Shown here: positions 34,321-46,400 of the stretch, in pieces
Layout of the letters: each line of letters starts with the position of its first letter
Numbering within the stretch: position 1 is the first letter of the stretch
NCBI GenBank assembly: GCA_030533445.1
Contig: CM060068.1
Location: 12,305,479-12,369,478, forward strand
DNA length: 64,000 nucleotides
Direction: 5' to 3'
Source: Cyprinodon diabolis
Lineage: Eukaryota > Chordata > Actinopteri > Cyprinodontiformes > Cyprinodontidae
Notes under the pieces: model-generated
What the model saw: only the letters and a program-made list of their open reading frames with translations
What the model was told of the DNA's origin: nothing
Databases searched by the model: none
Position numbers and translations under genes: made by a program

Positions 34321-34325
34321 AAATA

Positions 34326-35573
34326 CACTATATTGCCAAAAGTATTTGCTCACCTGCCTTGACTCACATATGAGCTTAAGTGACATCCCGTTCCTAATCC
34401 ATAGGGTTCAATATGACGTCGGTCCACCCTTTGCAGCTAGAACAGCTTCAACTCTTCTGGGAAGGCTGTCCACAAGGTTTAGGAGTGTGTTTATGGGAAT
34501 TTTTGACCATTCTTCCAGAAGCGCATTTGTGAGGTCGCACACTGATGTTGGACGAGAAGGCCTGGCTCTCAGTCTCCGCTCTAATTCATCCCAAAGGTGT
34601 TCTATCGGGTTGAGGTCAGGACTCTGTGCAGGCCAGTCAAGTTCATCCACACCAGACTCTGTCATCCATGTCTTTATGGACCTTGCTTTGTGCACTGGTG
34701 CACAGTCATGTTGGAAGAGGAAGGGGCCAGCTCCAAACTGTTCCCACAAAGTTGGGAGCATGGAATTGTCCAAAATGTCTTGGTATGCTGAAGCATTCAG
34801 AGTTCCTTTCACTGGAACTAAGGGGCCAAGCCCAGCTCCTGAAAAACAACCCCACACCATAATCCCCCCTCCACCAAACTTTACACTTGGCACAATGCAG
34901 TCAGACAAGTACCGTTCTCCTGGCAACCGCCAAACCCAGACCCGTCCATCAGATTGCCAGATGGAGAAGCGCGATTCGTCACTCCAGAGAACGCGTCTCC
35001 ACTGCTCTAGAGTCCAGTGGCGGCGTGCTTTACACCACCGCATCCGACGCTTTGCATTGCACTTGGTTATGTATGGCTTGGATGCAGCTGCTCGACCATG
35101 GAAACCCATTCCATGAAGCTCTCTGCGCACTGTTCTTGAGCTAATCTGAAGGCCACATGAAGTTTGGAGGTCTGTAGTGATTGACTCTGCAGAAAGTTGG
35201 CGACCTCTTCGCACTATGCGCTTCAGCATCCGCTGACCCCGCTCCGTCAGTTTACGTGGCCTACCACTTCGTGGCTGAGTTGCTGTCGTTCCCAAACACT
35301 TCCATTTTCTTATAATACAGCTGACAGTTGACTGTGGAATATTTAGGAGCGAGGAAATTTCACGACTGGATTTGTTGCACAGGTGGCATCCTATCACAGT
35401 TCCACGCTGGAATTCACTGAGCTCCTGAGAGCGACCCATTCTTTCACAAATGTTTGTAAAAACAGTCTGCATGCCTAGGTGCTTGAATTTATACACCTGT
35501 GGCCATGGAAGTGATTGGAACACCTGATTCCAATAATTTGGATGGGTGAGCAAATACTTTTGGCAATATAGTG
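34326..35573 (-). mobile_element. Tc1-like transposon Tc1-A, copy 4 (complete)
   Basis: 1248 bp, perfect 29-bp inverted ends, TA at 34324-34325 and 35574-35575. Its left flank is an A-rich run (34288-34322). It carries an intact transposase gene. Confidence 0.97.
34408..35439 (-). CDS. Tc1/mariner DD34E transposase (Tc1-A copy 4, intact)
   Basis: 343 codons from the ATG at 35439 ([10 protein letters not shown]) to GGPTSY, no interruption. The protein is identical to copy 1, with D154, D245 and E280 and the GRPR linker in place. Codons upstream into the flank (to 35598) are open by chance and are not part of the gene. With copy 1 this is one of two loci here that could plausibly express full transposase; no promoter evidence can be read from the sequence. 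Confidence 0.96.
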   Translation of the reverse strand: MGRSQELSEFQRGTVIGCHLCNKSSREISSLLNIPQSTVSCIIRKWKCLGTTATQPRSGRPRKLTERGQRMLKRIVRRGRQLSAESITTDLQTSCGLQISSRTVRRELHGMGFHGRAAASKPYITKCNAKRRMRWCKARRHWTLEQWRRVLWSDESRFSIWQSDGRVWVWRLPGERYLSDCIVPSVKFGGGGIMVWGCFSGAGLGPLVPVKGTLNASAYQDILDNSMLPTLWEQFGAGPFLFQHDCAPVHKARSIKTWMTESGVDELDWPAQSPDLNPIEHLWDELERRLRARPSRPTSVCDLTNALLEEWSKIPINTLLNLVDSLPRRVEAVLAAKGGPTSY

Positions 35574-35584
35574 TAAGCTCATAC

Positions 35585-35880
35585 TTGTTTGTGACCACTT
35601 AAACATCTGTTCGGCAAGGCAGTGACAGAGAAGAAACTGTTCTGTTTGCTTAAGGTCCTGCTCCTGATGGACCCGAGACTTTTGCCAGAGGCAACAGAAC
35701 AGTCAGTGTCCAGAGTAAGTGGGGTCAGCTGCAATCCTGGCTGCACTCCTCTAGGTACTGTAAACATATAGTTCTGGTGAGATGGGAGGTTGAGGCCAAT
35801 AATCCTGTCTGCTGAGTGGATGACCCGCTCCTACTTGGCTTTGTCCCTGGCCAAAGCTGCAGCAAACCAGCCTGTGATAG
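35585..35880 (-). pseudogene. LINE ORF2 C-terminal relic
   Basis: The minus strand reads VIHSADRIIGLNLPS, then GKSLGSIRSRTLSKQNSFFS. This matches the C-terminal layout of a family of fish LINE ORF2 proteins (IIG..LPS, a Cys/Arg region, R.RSI.TRT.R..NSFFP). It is frame-broken, short, and has no catalytic domain. It begins about 10 bp beyond the end of Tc1-A copy 4. Confidence 0.5.
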
Positions 35881-35924
35881 ATGATGCAAGCAATGTTATG
35901 CCAGTTTAAAATTAAAATTAACAA

Positions 35925-36415
35925 CCTCGAAGTTCAGTTTTCACAGATAAAAATGCACTTGCTTATTTTCATAGTTCACTTAAAAAAAAAAAAATGAACT
36001 AAGTTCACAAACCTATAATGAAATAGTTCAAGCTCATTTGGCAAATTAAGCCACGATCCTACACACTAGCCTCATATTTCATCGTTTAAATGTGTGATCA
36101 TAATATATACAGAGAAATGGAAAATACTTGATGCAGTCAAGGTATAATTTACATACAATGAAGCCTTTATTCAGCCAAATGATACAGAACTTCAGAAACA
36201 TACAGGTACATTCAGGTTCTGCTGAAAATATCAGGTTCAAAAATAAAAAAAATAATTCCTTACATTACATTCGCGAGCTGTGTGTGTTGCTTATTGTTCC
36301 CCGACTGAACGTCTCTCTCGTTTACTTTCATTACTTCCAAACTGATCCGTTCAGTTCACCATTCACTAAAACTATGAACGTATTCTGTGACGCCATTCAC
36401 TGAACACATTCATGC
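35925..36415. repeat. possible hAT-type non-autonomous relic
   Basis: Both ends are rich in GTTCA/TGAAC words in inverted arrangement: 'gaactaagttcacaaac' near 35997 and 'gttcagttcaccattcacta' near 36349. This resembles a common fish MITE. Termini and target duplication are not clear. Confidence 0.3.
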
Positions 36416-36660
36416 ACAACACAGAATGTAACAATGGAGACAATAATAGCTGTGTAGAGGTTCACCATCATCCTCAGTATTGTTAATACTCAAGATTTAG
36501 GGAGCTGAATGAAAAAAAGTCATCATTCAGCTCCCTATAATAGAGATCTTTGTCTCACAGTGCTCCAGAGTCCTCCACTACATAAGGTGTATATTGTGCA
36601 TATACATGTATATTGTTCGCTCCTGCTGGGAAGTTTTTGTTCGGTTTGAACACATCTTTA

Positions 36661-37573
36661 GGGCCCTGTTATACCTTGCTGATTTAGACAGTGTATGCCC
36701 GACGTCGCAGAATCTCCTAAAAAGCTGGCATACGCTGAATTTTCTATGTAGTTTTTCAATTTTGGGTGTATACATAGCGTATTCATAATGAGTCCAGAAC
36801 TTATGTCCAACAACAGCCTAACGTATGCATAATGCACAGCAGCGTAATGCCCATGAAATGATGCAGATGCCAATGTCCTGCGGAGAGCAGCGATGCGCCC
36901 AGAGAAGCCCGGGCTGCATAAACAGGTGTCTTTAATCGCGGTGTTAACCTAGCTGCTGTTTACCGCTCGACCAAAAAAAGAATAAATATATAAATTTAAA
37001 AAATGAAAGGTTCATAGTCCCAGCAGATTCAGCTTCATGTCTGCTAGGAAGTTTGTTGGTTGTGGCCGTGGGTGTGAATGCAGGGAGGATCCATCACACT
37101 CACCTTCTTGATAACCCTACGATGGGGATGCAGTCTGGCAGAGAACGGTTTCCTCCTGTGAAACCCCTTTTATTTCAAAGTGCTGCCAATACGCCATTAA
37201 TCTGTAAATGTAACTTAGAAACACATTCAATGGTCATTTGGAACACATCATACATTGATATGCATTGGAGATGAGTTCTTAATAAGTTAATAAGTTACTC
37301 ATAAGTTATGCACAAGTTACTCGTAAGTTTTGGATAAGCTAGATGCCACGACTTATGTCAACGATCGGATACCTTACCTGTAACTTTTGCCCCACATACA
37401 CTGGCATACACTCGCCGTGTGTCGTCTTGTACCAGTGTGTTTAGCATTCTTCAGCATGCTCATAACTTATACAAAACATACCCATAACTTATCGAACGTA
37501 TTCCAGCATTTTTGCCAGATTTTTAGTACCGCAGGCATATGCTGGTCTAAATAATGAAAGTGTGACAGGGGCT
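36661..37573. mobile_element. MITE with TTA flanks and long degenerate TIRs
   Basis: The left end GGGCCCTGTTATACCTT and the inverted right end AGCCCCTGTCACACTTT match imperfectly. Similarity continues inward through ATTTAGAC..GTATGCC versus ATTTAGACCAGCATATGCC, giving inverted repeats of about 50 bp. TTA is present at both outer edges (36658-36660, 37574-37576), the duplication type of PIF/Harbinger-like elements. No transposase is present. Confidence 0.65.
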
Positions 37574-37576
37574 TTA

Positions 37577-39600
37577 GGTACAAACCCTTCCATCTGCACT
37601 GCCACCTGGTAATTAAGCTCATTTGTGCAAAGCAATAAAGGTGGAGCCTCCTTGTACTCTATGTATTCAGGCCACAGTAGGGCAGTGTGGCTCCCAGTTA
37701 CACTGCGAATGATGTTTCCTGTCTCCTATGTATTTCATGAGTAAGTTAATACTTACAAAGATGTATACACAAGGTGCAGATGATGACAAAGAGTTCATAG
37801 TTTCCACTGAAAATAATATGAGATCCACAACAGAAGAACCAAACAGTACTGGTTCCTTCCATTGTTCTGATATTTCCATTGCCCTGTCATATTCTTATTT
37901 ATTATTGATTCAATTTTTTCCTCATTGCAAGCTCAGTTGGTAAGTTTTTCTTATTATTCATCATTGAAACTGACAATAGTTTTTTGACCTACTCTGAGCC
38001 CTCTTCATCAAATCATGACAGCATGCTCCTAAATTCTGTTGTTTGTCATTACAAATCTAACATTAATTTGGTGGAAATGATTGTTCATTTTCTTATAAGA
38101 TGCTTGAAGAAAGCTAACTTTAAATATAAACTAACTTTGAAGATAACACAGCTAGCCAGATGGGGGTTAAACACTTCATTTTGCAAGTAGAAGAGCAAAT
38201 TATTGACAAGTTCTTCACTGTTTACATTTTTACCACCTGTTCCCAGAAGTTAAGCAGTACAGTTTTGGTATATTTTCAACAAAAGAAAGAACCATATCTG
38301 TTTGTATGCTAAGTGAAAAAGAATCACAAACCCAGAAAAGCGACCAGCATAGGTTTGGTTCTCCAAAAACTTTGGTGATAACTGCTTACAATTATAATTT
38401 TTCCCATAAAGCTTTTTTAAATTCTTATCTTTGTCTAAACTACTTAGAATTTTAGATATATGTCTATCTGATGTGTTTCTTTTCATTTGAATATGTTTTT
38501 TTCCTATAACAAAACAATAAAGGCCTAAAAAGTCATATAAGTAACAAGATCACATAAGATGATAGGTTTAGCTTCAATGACAATGACATTTCTCGTTTCG
38601 GGCCTTGTCTAGAACAGCGTGTTTGTAAAGAAGGACCTAATGGGTGGGAAGTGATGCTAAAGTGTTAACTGTGCAGCTTGAATGCATAAAGAGAAAACAA
38701 CTGATACCATTACACCCTCTGTCACATACTCTTTCATAAATCACACTGATACCAAGGCTTCCTTGGCTAGAAGACATATAGGATTATGCACTGTGCTAAG
38801 ATGGACAAATAGAGCAGACAGATCTGTTATGCTTGGTTATCAGGGAGCCCGGATCCAATCAAAGCATTGCTTCATTCACTTAGGAACTAAGCTATATGCC
38901 TGTTAGTTATTACTGTGAGTTTAAATACCCCAGCTGAATACATGATGACCACCATCTACAGTACAATAATAGAGAACAGTTCACAGAATTTTATTGCAAT
39001 GTCAGTTCTAATTAGGGAGCCTGTAAAATATGAAGTTTAATTCTTGGAAGCTTTTTCTGTAAAAAACAAAAACAAAAAAACAGAGAGATTGGCTTGTCGT
39101 TTTTATGTTACTGGAACATTTTTTTGGGAATGCAATTAAATAGATTATTTAGCCAAAAGAGTATTTAATTTCGGTAATACCAATGGCATGAAACAACCTC
39201 TGAAAATTATACCAACTCTGTCTATTCGTAAGAGAACTTATTTGGTATGCATGGATAATATTTTGTATCACTTTTTCCATTATTAATAACATAGCAGACT
39301 CTGAGTATCTTAGTAGATATCCCCCAACTCCCCAATTTCAGGTTTGTATACTGTAGTACTATGAAATACCGGTAATATGATTTAGATGATAAGTAAGTTT
39401 TGATTTGTGACGAAGGTGTCTGTGGAATAAAAAATATGTCTGTTCTTGAAAAGGCTTTATGAATGCTGAAATACAATCAATAGTCATTATTGGTTGTATT
39501 TTGTAAATGCCATACATCTCTCAGTCTTAATTTCCTCATAACCCGAGTCAAAAGCGTTGCAAATTTGAATAGTGCAGTAATTTTAGAAGAATGATGATTG
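37577..39600. other. non-coding stretch
   Basis: Nothing recognised; only short frames without domain character. Confidence 0.5.
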
Positions 39601-39601
39601 A

Positions 39602-39950
39602 ATTAAATTCAATTCAGTTTATTTTTATGGTTCCGTTTCACAACACGTCATCTCAACGCACTTCACAAGGGCAATTCAACCAGATCATACAGTCAAACTT
39701 AATCAAAGTTTTCTTTTTAATGAAAACCAGCTGATTGCATTGACTCGTTAAGTCAAGGACAAACCCTCACGCCAAGCATACTTGTAGCGACAGTGGAGAG
39801 GAAGACTCCCTTTAAACAGCAAGAAAACTCCAGCGGAACCTAAGTGTGAGTAGCCATCTGGCGAGGTCCACTGTGGTTCAAAGAGACACAAGCAGACTTG
39901 ACAGAATGATCCATTGAAGGGTGGAAAACTAGGTTGTAATCCACGGCCAA
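39602..39950 (-). repeat. L2 LINE 3'-end fragment (inverted)
   Basis: The reverse complement of the L2 3' UTR seen at 20.5-21.2 kb. The tail 'aattcaattcagtttatttt' lies at the low-coordinate end, then 'ccagatcatacagtcaaact', 'aagcatacttgtagcgacag' and 'ccatctggcgaggtccac'. It is more diverged than the 19-21 kb copy and has no coding region. Confidence 0.75.
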
Positions 39951-39989
39951 AATACAAGGGGGTTCAATTGCTGGCAGCCATTAAAAGTA

Positions 39990-40484
39990 TTGGGTCATCT
40001 AAGTTGTGGCCATATACATCACATACTGCTTAGAATTAACGGCAAAAAGTTCATTATTCGTCTCATCAGACATGAGAATCTTCTTTATCATAGTCTGGGA
40101 GTCCTTCATGTGTTTTTTGGCAAACTCTATGCTTTCATATGTCTTGCACTGAGGAGAGGCCTCCGTCGGGGGGCCACTCTGGTCAATCCAAACTTCTTCC
40201 ATTTAAGGATTACTGAGGCAACTGGTCTTGGGAACCTTGAGTTCTGCAGAAATTCTTTTGTAACCTTGGCCAGATCTGTGCCTTGCCACAGTTCTGTCTC
40301 TGTTTCAGATTTTCTTTTTTAATAAATTTGCAAACATTTCTACATTTTAGTTTTTTCTGTCAAGATGGGGTGCTGAGTGTACATTAATGAGAAATAAAAT
40401 GAACTTTATTGATTTTAGCAAATGGCTATAATGAAACAAAGAGTGGAAAATTTAAAGGGGTCTGAATACTTTCCGTACTCACTG
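39990..40484 (-). pseudogene. Tc1-like element relic with transposase fragment
   Basis: A minus-strand fragment reads SPQCKTYESIEFAKKHMKDS then KKILMSDETNNELFAVNSK, matching the Tc1 segment around the first catalytic Asp (usually ILWSDETN). The Trp before SDE is changed to Met. The upper-coordinate end ...CTGAATACTTTCCGTACTCACTG at 40461-40484 followed by TA is a Tc1 terminal repeat. The other end is missing or merged with the adjacent L2 tail. A frameshift and deletions make it non-coding. The family differs from Tc1-A, Tc1-B and the relic at 18 kb. Confidence 0.7.
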
Positions 40485-40486
40485 TA

Positions 40487-43400
40487 AAGACACAAATGCT
40501 TTCTTGTTCATATTTATTATCCAATCTAGTGAAACTAAACTGCCAAATTTTTCTTATTCTATTGAATTTAATAGAGATCAAGGTTTATGAATTAGTAAGG
40601 CCATAACTCTACCCTTTGATGAAAAATTAAGAATAAAAAAACGTGACCAACGCAGTCCCTGCATAGATTTAAATGCCCTGTATCAGTAAGATAGCCTGTT
40701 TGAAAAAAGAAGGGCTTTATTCATAGGAAACTCGATGCTTGGTTTAATATGGAGCTGCTTACTTTGAAGCATAATGCTTGGAAACTGGAGAGAAAATGGT
40801 GTTCCACACATCTACAGGAATCCTATTTATTATGGATGAACTGTCTACTGCTGTATAAAATGCCTGTTAGTAAAACAATGAATCATGATAAGTATGCTTT
40901 GTAACTCCTTTGGAGTGAGTTCCACATATATGAAATACAGTGACAACTTTTACTGACAGAAACATGGGCTCCCTTGTTTCATCGCCAAACACATAATCCA
41001 AACATAACGAAAGACTTCAACAAACCGGGAGAATGACAGTTTGGTCTTAAATTTGCATCTGACAAATGTGCTCTGGAGTATGCACCTCCAGATTCTTTAG
41101 GACACTAGGGCTCCAACTACAGATTGCTCAAGTGTAAGCTGAGTGAATTGACAGGTTGCCTCAGAGGACCTTTTTCTGTCATAATTTTCTTTCTGGGTGT
41201 CCAGTGTATCATCATTGATTTTCCACATGGCATCTTTTTTAGGCTTGATTCTCATTGCTTGGTTTCTTTCTTTAAAGTCTTTTTATTGATTCTTGATTCG
41301 ATGCGGCTATTGAAATATATACTGTAGCTTATGAGCTGTAGAAATATAGGCAATATAAAAGGAACAAAGATTTATTGTATCTTTTTATTTCAACATCTTT
41401 CATTTAATTAAGATAAAATTGCATGTCAGGGTTATTCTTTTAAAGCCACTCATTTGGATGGGATCAAATCGAATAAGATATCACAAGTGTAAGCAGCATT
41501 TTGATGAAAGCTGGAATAAACGCTTTAAAATTCTCTGATTTGATGAGCTCTCTTTCCACTGTTGCCTTGTGTGGATAAATGGGTTCTAATCATATTATTT
41601 CCATGAATCCAACAAATTGTGACAGAGGACACACTGAACAACATATAAATATTTTCACAGTTTTTATCTTGCCCGCAGTATGACTTAGGAACATATATTG
41701 TGAAAGTGCTCCAAATTTCAGTAAAAAAAAAAAAAAAAAAGCTTTGCTCTTACCTCTGAATTAACTTCTGATCCCATCAAAGAGCATTTATCATACCTGA
41801 GATGAACTTTAACCTAGGATTTTGTCAAGAACATTTAGCCTTAAATGTTTTTTCCCAGATGATTTAACACAAATGGCCTGTGGCAACACTAACTTTGTCG
41901 TGTGAAGTGTACTGAATGTAAAGGCGCACATGTCCCTTAGGCCAACAAAAGTCAGTTTATGGATGTTATATCGTTTTTTAAAATTCTAACTTATCAAAAT
42001 GATGGACCCAATGTGACATCAAGAGCTAGAATGGGATGTGAGAAACACAACTGTCTTTTAGCTTTGATCTACAGGGTTTTGAGAGTAGACATGTTGGTCT
42101 GCCAGTTAAACTAGTATGCCATCACAGAGGGAAGGAAAAAAAAGGACCTACAAAGAGGCAATATGTGTCTGCCTGCTCCCCTTGCATAAATTATTCTGAC
42201 AGCAAATTCTTCAAAAGATTGATGATGTGATTCAGAGCTTGTCTTTTCACCGCTTGGAAGAACAGGTGCAAATTCAAACTGAGACCCCTCAAAAGTTCTC
42301 TCGGCTGCAGGGAATGTCTTTTTTTTTCTTTGTCAGTCTTTGAGATGAAAAGGGAAACAGTGGGGTTTCAATCCGGTCTCAGTACGCATCCAGGAGTTAA
42401 CCACGCCATCCCTCCAAAGCTCATGTCACCAAAGAGATTAATTGGCCTGGGTCTCTTCAGAGTATTGCTGATTGGCTCTTACAAATGCAGAGGCTTTTAT
42501 CTCATTGGCTCAGGCAATGCCTTGGGTTGAATGAAAGAGCCTCAAAGTCCAAGTTAATATCTGACAGTGCTTTCCCTGGTCTATTTTGCCCCATCCCTTC
42601 AAGGGTTGTCTCCAGCTTGACAGGGTCTGTCAGGGGAAAGTATTACAGTTTTAATGAGTCTTTGCATTTGCCACACACAATTTAAGCACCATTTACTTAC
42701 CGGTAGATGGCTTTTTTTATGTTCAGGTAAGTGGAGCATTGTGATCTTATTGTGGTTATTTTCGACCTGTAAAGTGTCATTCGCTAATATTAACAGACGG
42801 CACTACAAAGTTTAGAAAGCTCCTAGTGTGAATGTGGGGCTGAGGTCAGTACATGAACAGCAGGTGTGTCTGTTATGCAGCTAATTATGTGCACAGAGTC
42901 TATCACACCTTGAGACAGGCGCTTGAATTTTACATAGGGGAAATTTTGGGCTTTTTGTTATATTATTCACACTCATAGGAAGAGACCAGCTAGTAAAATT
43001 AAATGAAAGAAAGCACTAACTATAAACTTAATATTGTGATTCTGTATGATTGAGAAAATCCACTCACAAATGACATTAAAATTTTAAATGCCTTTTTGTT
43101 CCCTGTCCTTGATCTTATTCATTGAAAGCAACAGTTTCAGAACTCGTGTTAATATTAGCTGGAGCATAGATGTGTAATTGAATCTAAACATTGCCTTTGA
43201 GCCTTTCTCAAGAGCAATAATAAACAGATCCATATAAGGTCAATAGTAATTTAAATAAGGCTATGTCAAGTAAGGGCATATTTTTCATGGACTCGTCAAC
43301 TGTTTGGACACAATTATGCATAACTTTGTTTTGGGTTTTCATTGTTACAAAAAATACATAAAGAGCAATAAAATGTTCCCTTACGTTAATAACACCTACT

Positions 43401-46400
43401 GTTTTATTAAAAAAAATACATCTTAGACAGAGAAAACAATAGCAATTTGATCATTTACTTGAGCATAGTTGCCTGCAAACTCCCTTCAGACACTCTACAG
43501 AGATAGTATTCTGTCCATAGCATATCCATAAATCTAAACAGCCCAAACAAATGACTTCAGAAAACCCCCAGCCCGAAGTTGCTTATAAAAAGCAAACATA
43601 CCAGCAATGCACTCGAGCCATGCTCACAAAATTGCTTTTACGATCACGACTGTAGAGAAGAAAATAGCCGTAGCATTAGCGACAAGCAAAAACTGCAGTT
43701 AATGCACCAGATGCAGCAGCTTGGCTTTCCTACATACAATTACATCTCTCTCTGCATTTATAAGCAACTCAGGTAAAGTTCTCCCCTACGAATTATTCTT
43801 TTTTCTTAAACCCATAACCCTGGGTCATGAAGCTGATGTTATCTAAGCACAGCATGATTGTTGTTTCCCCTATGTTGCTTGTGGCAGACTGATAGCTGGA
43901 CTTTAATGACGTTCTATTCGCCACTCTAATATAAAGGTCAGATTTGTGGAGTGCATCATTGGTAGCTGTCATGTCCAGATATCCTCCCACCTCATTTATG
44001 AATCTCTGTTGTTCTTACAGAATTACCATGGCCATGTGGGCTGACTAATTATCACTGCTCTTGCCCAGATGAAACTTAACCGTAAATAGGGTTGTGCAAA
44101 TGAAAGGATTTCTTTTTGCAAATTTATAATCTCTAAGGAGATTAACAAGTAGTAGCTACTGTATACGTGTGCTTTTATGTTTGATTATAGGTCCGTATTG
44201 GGTGAATTAGGTCATCATTTTTCATGTATTTTAAGTGAAATTTAAAAAAATAGTTTTTTGTTGAACATCTTACAAAAAGCAAAAAGGTTACCCATATAAA
44301 ATGTGAACTTGGCACAAGTTTGTTTTGTCATTGGGTGAAGAAGCCAAGCATATCTATTCAAATATAAACATAAGCAGTATGGAACTCTCCAACCACCGTA
44401 AGATCTGTTGTCTTTAAAGCCGTAGGGAAATTATGTTTAAATGTCAAATCATTCTGGCTTAAACATGTATATAAATGTACTCTTTATCAGGTGATATTTT
44501 CCCAAATTTTTGAAAATTTCTATTTAAAAAAAAACTGTCTTGAAATCTGTTTTTTTTTTTCATTATCTTATTCAGGTCAGTTATTTATACGTCAGCTTGT
44601 ACACCTACATTTGGACAATCACATATCAATGGTCTTCTGTCAATCAAATCTTTTCGGTCATAGCATCTTGATTCATATGTCGCAGCTAATATATGCAACG
44701 GTAGAAATAAGAGTCATTTCCTTTACCGTTGAGTTCCGTCCCATTGTTCCCGGGGATGGACGTCTGTGTCTTCAGCAGGCGTAGAGCTAACAGAACTGAC
44801 AGCGTTGCGAGGCAAGAGCTCAAACATGTACGGCTGTAAGCCTTCTACACCAAATGAAGCTTCTGCCACCCTGGTGTCCTCTTTCACATCATCTTCGCCC
44901 CGCTTTCCGCTTCCAAATAAAAAAATTATGAAGGAGGAGACTCATCCACGACCTCCAACACAAAACTCTCCTCTTGCATGTTTCAGCTGTCCATAGCGTT
45001 CCTTGACAATGTTGTTTCTAAATCACCAATTTAGTTTCCATTTGGAACCTACTAGCACTAAGTTGCTAACTGCTTAACAAGATGCTTCCGAGAAACTGGT
45101 TACAATCAAACTTGCTTGTGAACCTTCCGCCACAACAATCCCGCCCTCTTGATAATCGACCAATCACATTCACTTTATTCACTCGTGTAAAGTTGGGTAC
45201 CACTCAGGAGAATTCTGAAATGCAACGGTTGGAACAGCCATTTCCCTACCACTTTAAACCAACACATTTTGTGCTAGATCTGTTAATATATTTCAGATAA
45301 AAACTAAAGGACCTTACGTACACTACATGCTTCCTAATTTGGTTAAGAGTGTATCATCAATGTACTGTAGTGAATGCCACTCTGTCATGAAGAGGTCATT
45401 ATTTCAAAAGTGAGATAAAAGCCAGATTACAGTTTGCAAACTTTTACCCTACATGCCCTGGGGTCAGATTAAAGTGAAAATAAAGTGACTATTAGGCTAC
45501 TTCCATCAGTATTGGAGAAAATATAGAACAAGAAATTTTGCAAGCTTCACATTTCTCTTTTTGTCAGAAAGATAAAAGGCAGCAAAACCCTTAACACTGC
45601 AGTCCTAGTGACTTATCAATCTTTAGAGGGTAAGATGCATTCAACACATATTTGATTGGAATAAATGTTTCTGCTTGCCTCTAAGCACAGGCAATTTCAA
45701 AACACCCTGACAGTAAGATGATTGGACACAGGGCTGGGAAAATGTATTAGTTTCCACTTGATTGCTTTAGGTCTCTGGGATCTGAAAGAAACACAAGAGC
45801 AAGTGTATCAGATTGCCCACTAAACATGTCCTTCAGTGGTAATCTATGTAAGTGTTTGTTTGAAATTGGTTATTTTTTTCTTATCAGCAACTCTCACAAT
45901 TCCATGTAAATATAATGTCCTTTGACATACATGCTCTGCATATGACAGATTATGATTGACCAGTTTCATCCATGACTTATGATAGAAACTGGGACAATAA
46001 ATTGTATTTAATTCTGTTCAACATCTGGCAGCCAGTCATCATCACTTCCATTATTTTCATCCTCACTTGACTCAGCGGGTAGTCACTCCACTATATACAG
46101 TAACAAGCTTGTTACACAGATAATGGAAACTATGCTCATTTTTGATTACACTGCTATCTAGTTATTCAATAAAATATAAGCCAGTTTACTTACTGTGAAA
46201 CCACTTGCAGCAGAGAGTAGATTATCTGGAACAACACCTTCAACACTATATGAATTCTTGGTGAAATATGGCCACTTCTGCATGATGTCCAATGAGGATA
46301 GGTGGACAGGTGATCAATTATAATTTGCTCCCAATATGATGGTAATATTTGAAAATAATAAATTCAGTAATACTCTTCAATTGCTCTTTAATGTGAACAT

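Noticed and set aside
43793..43990. 65-residue minus-strand frame ending at 43793
   Set aside because: No recognisable domain, no splice partner and no codon signal beyond chance.
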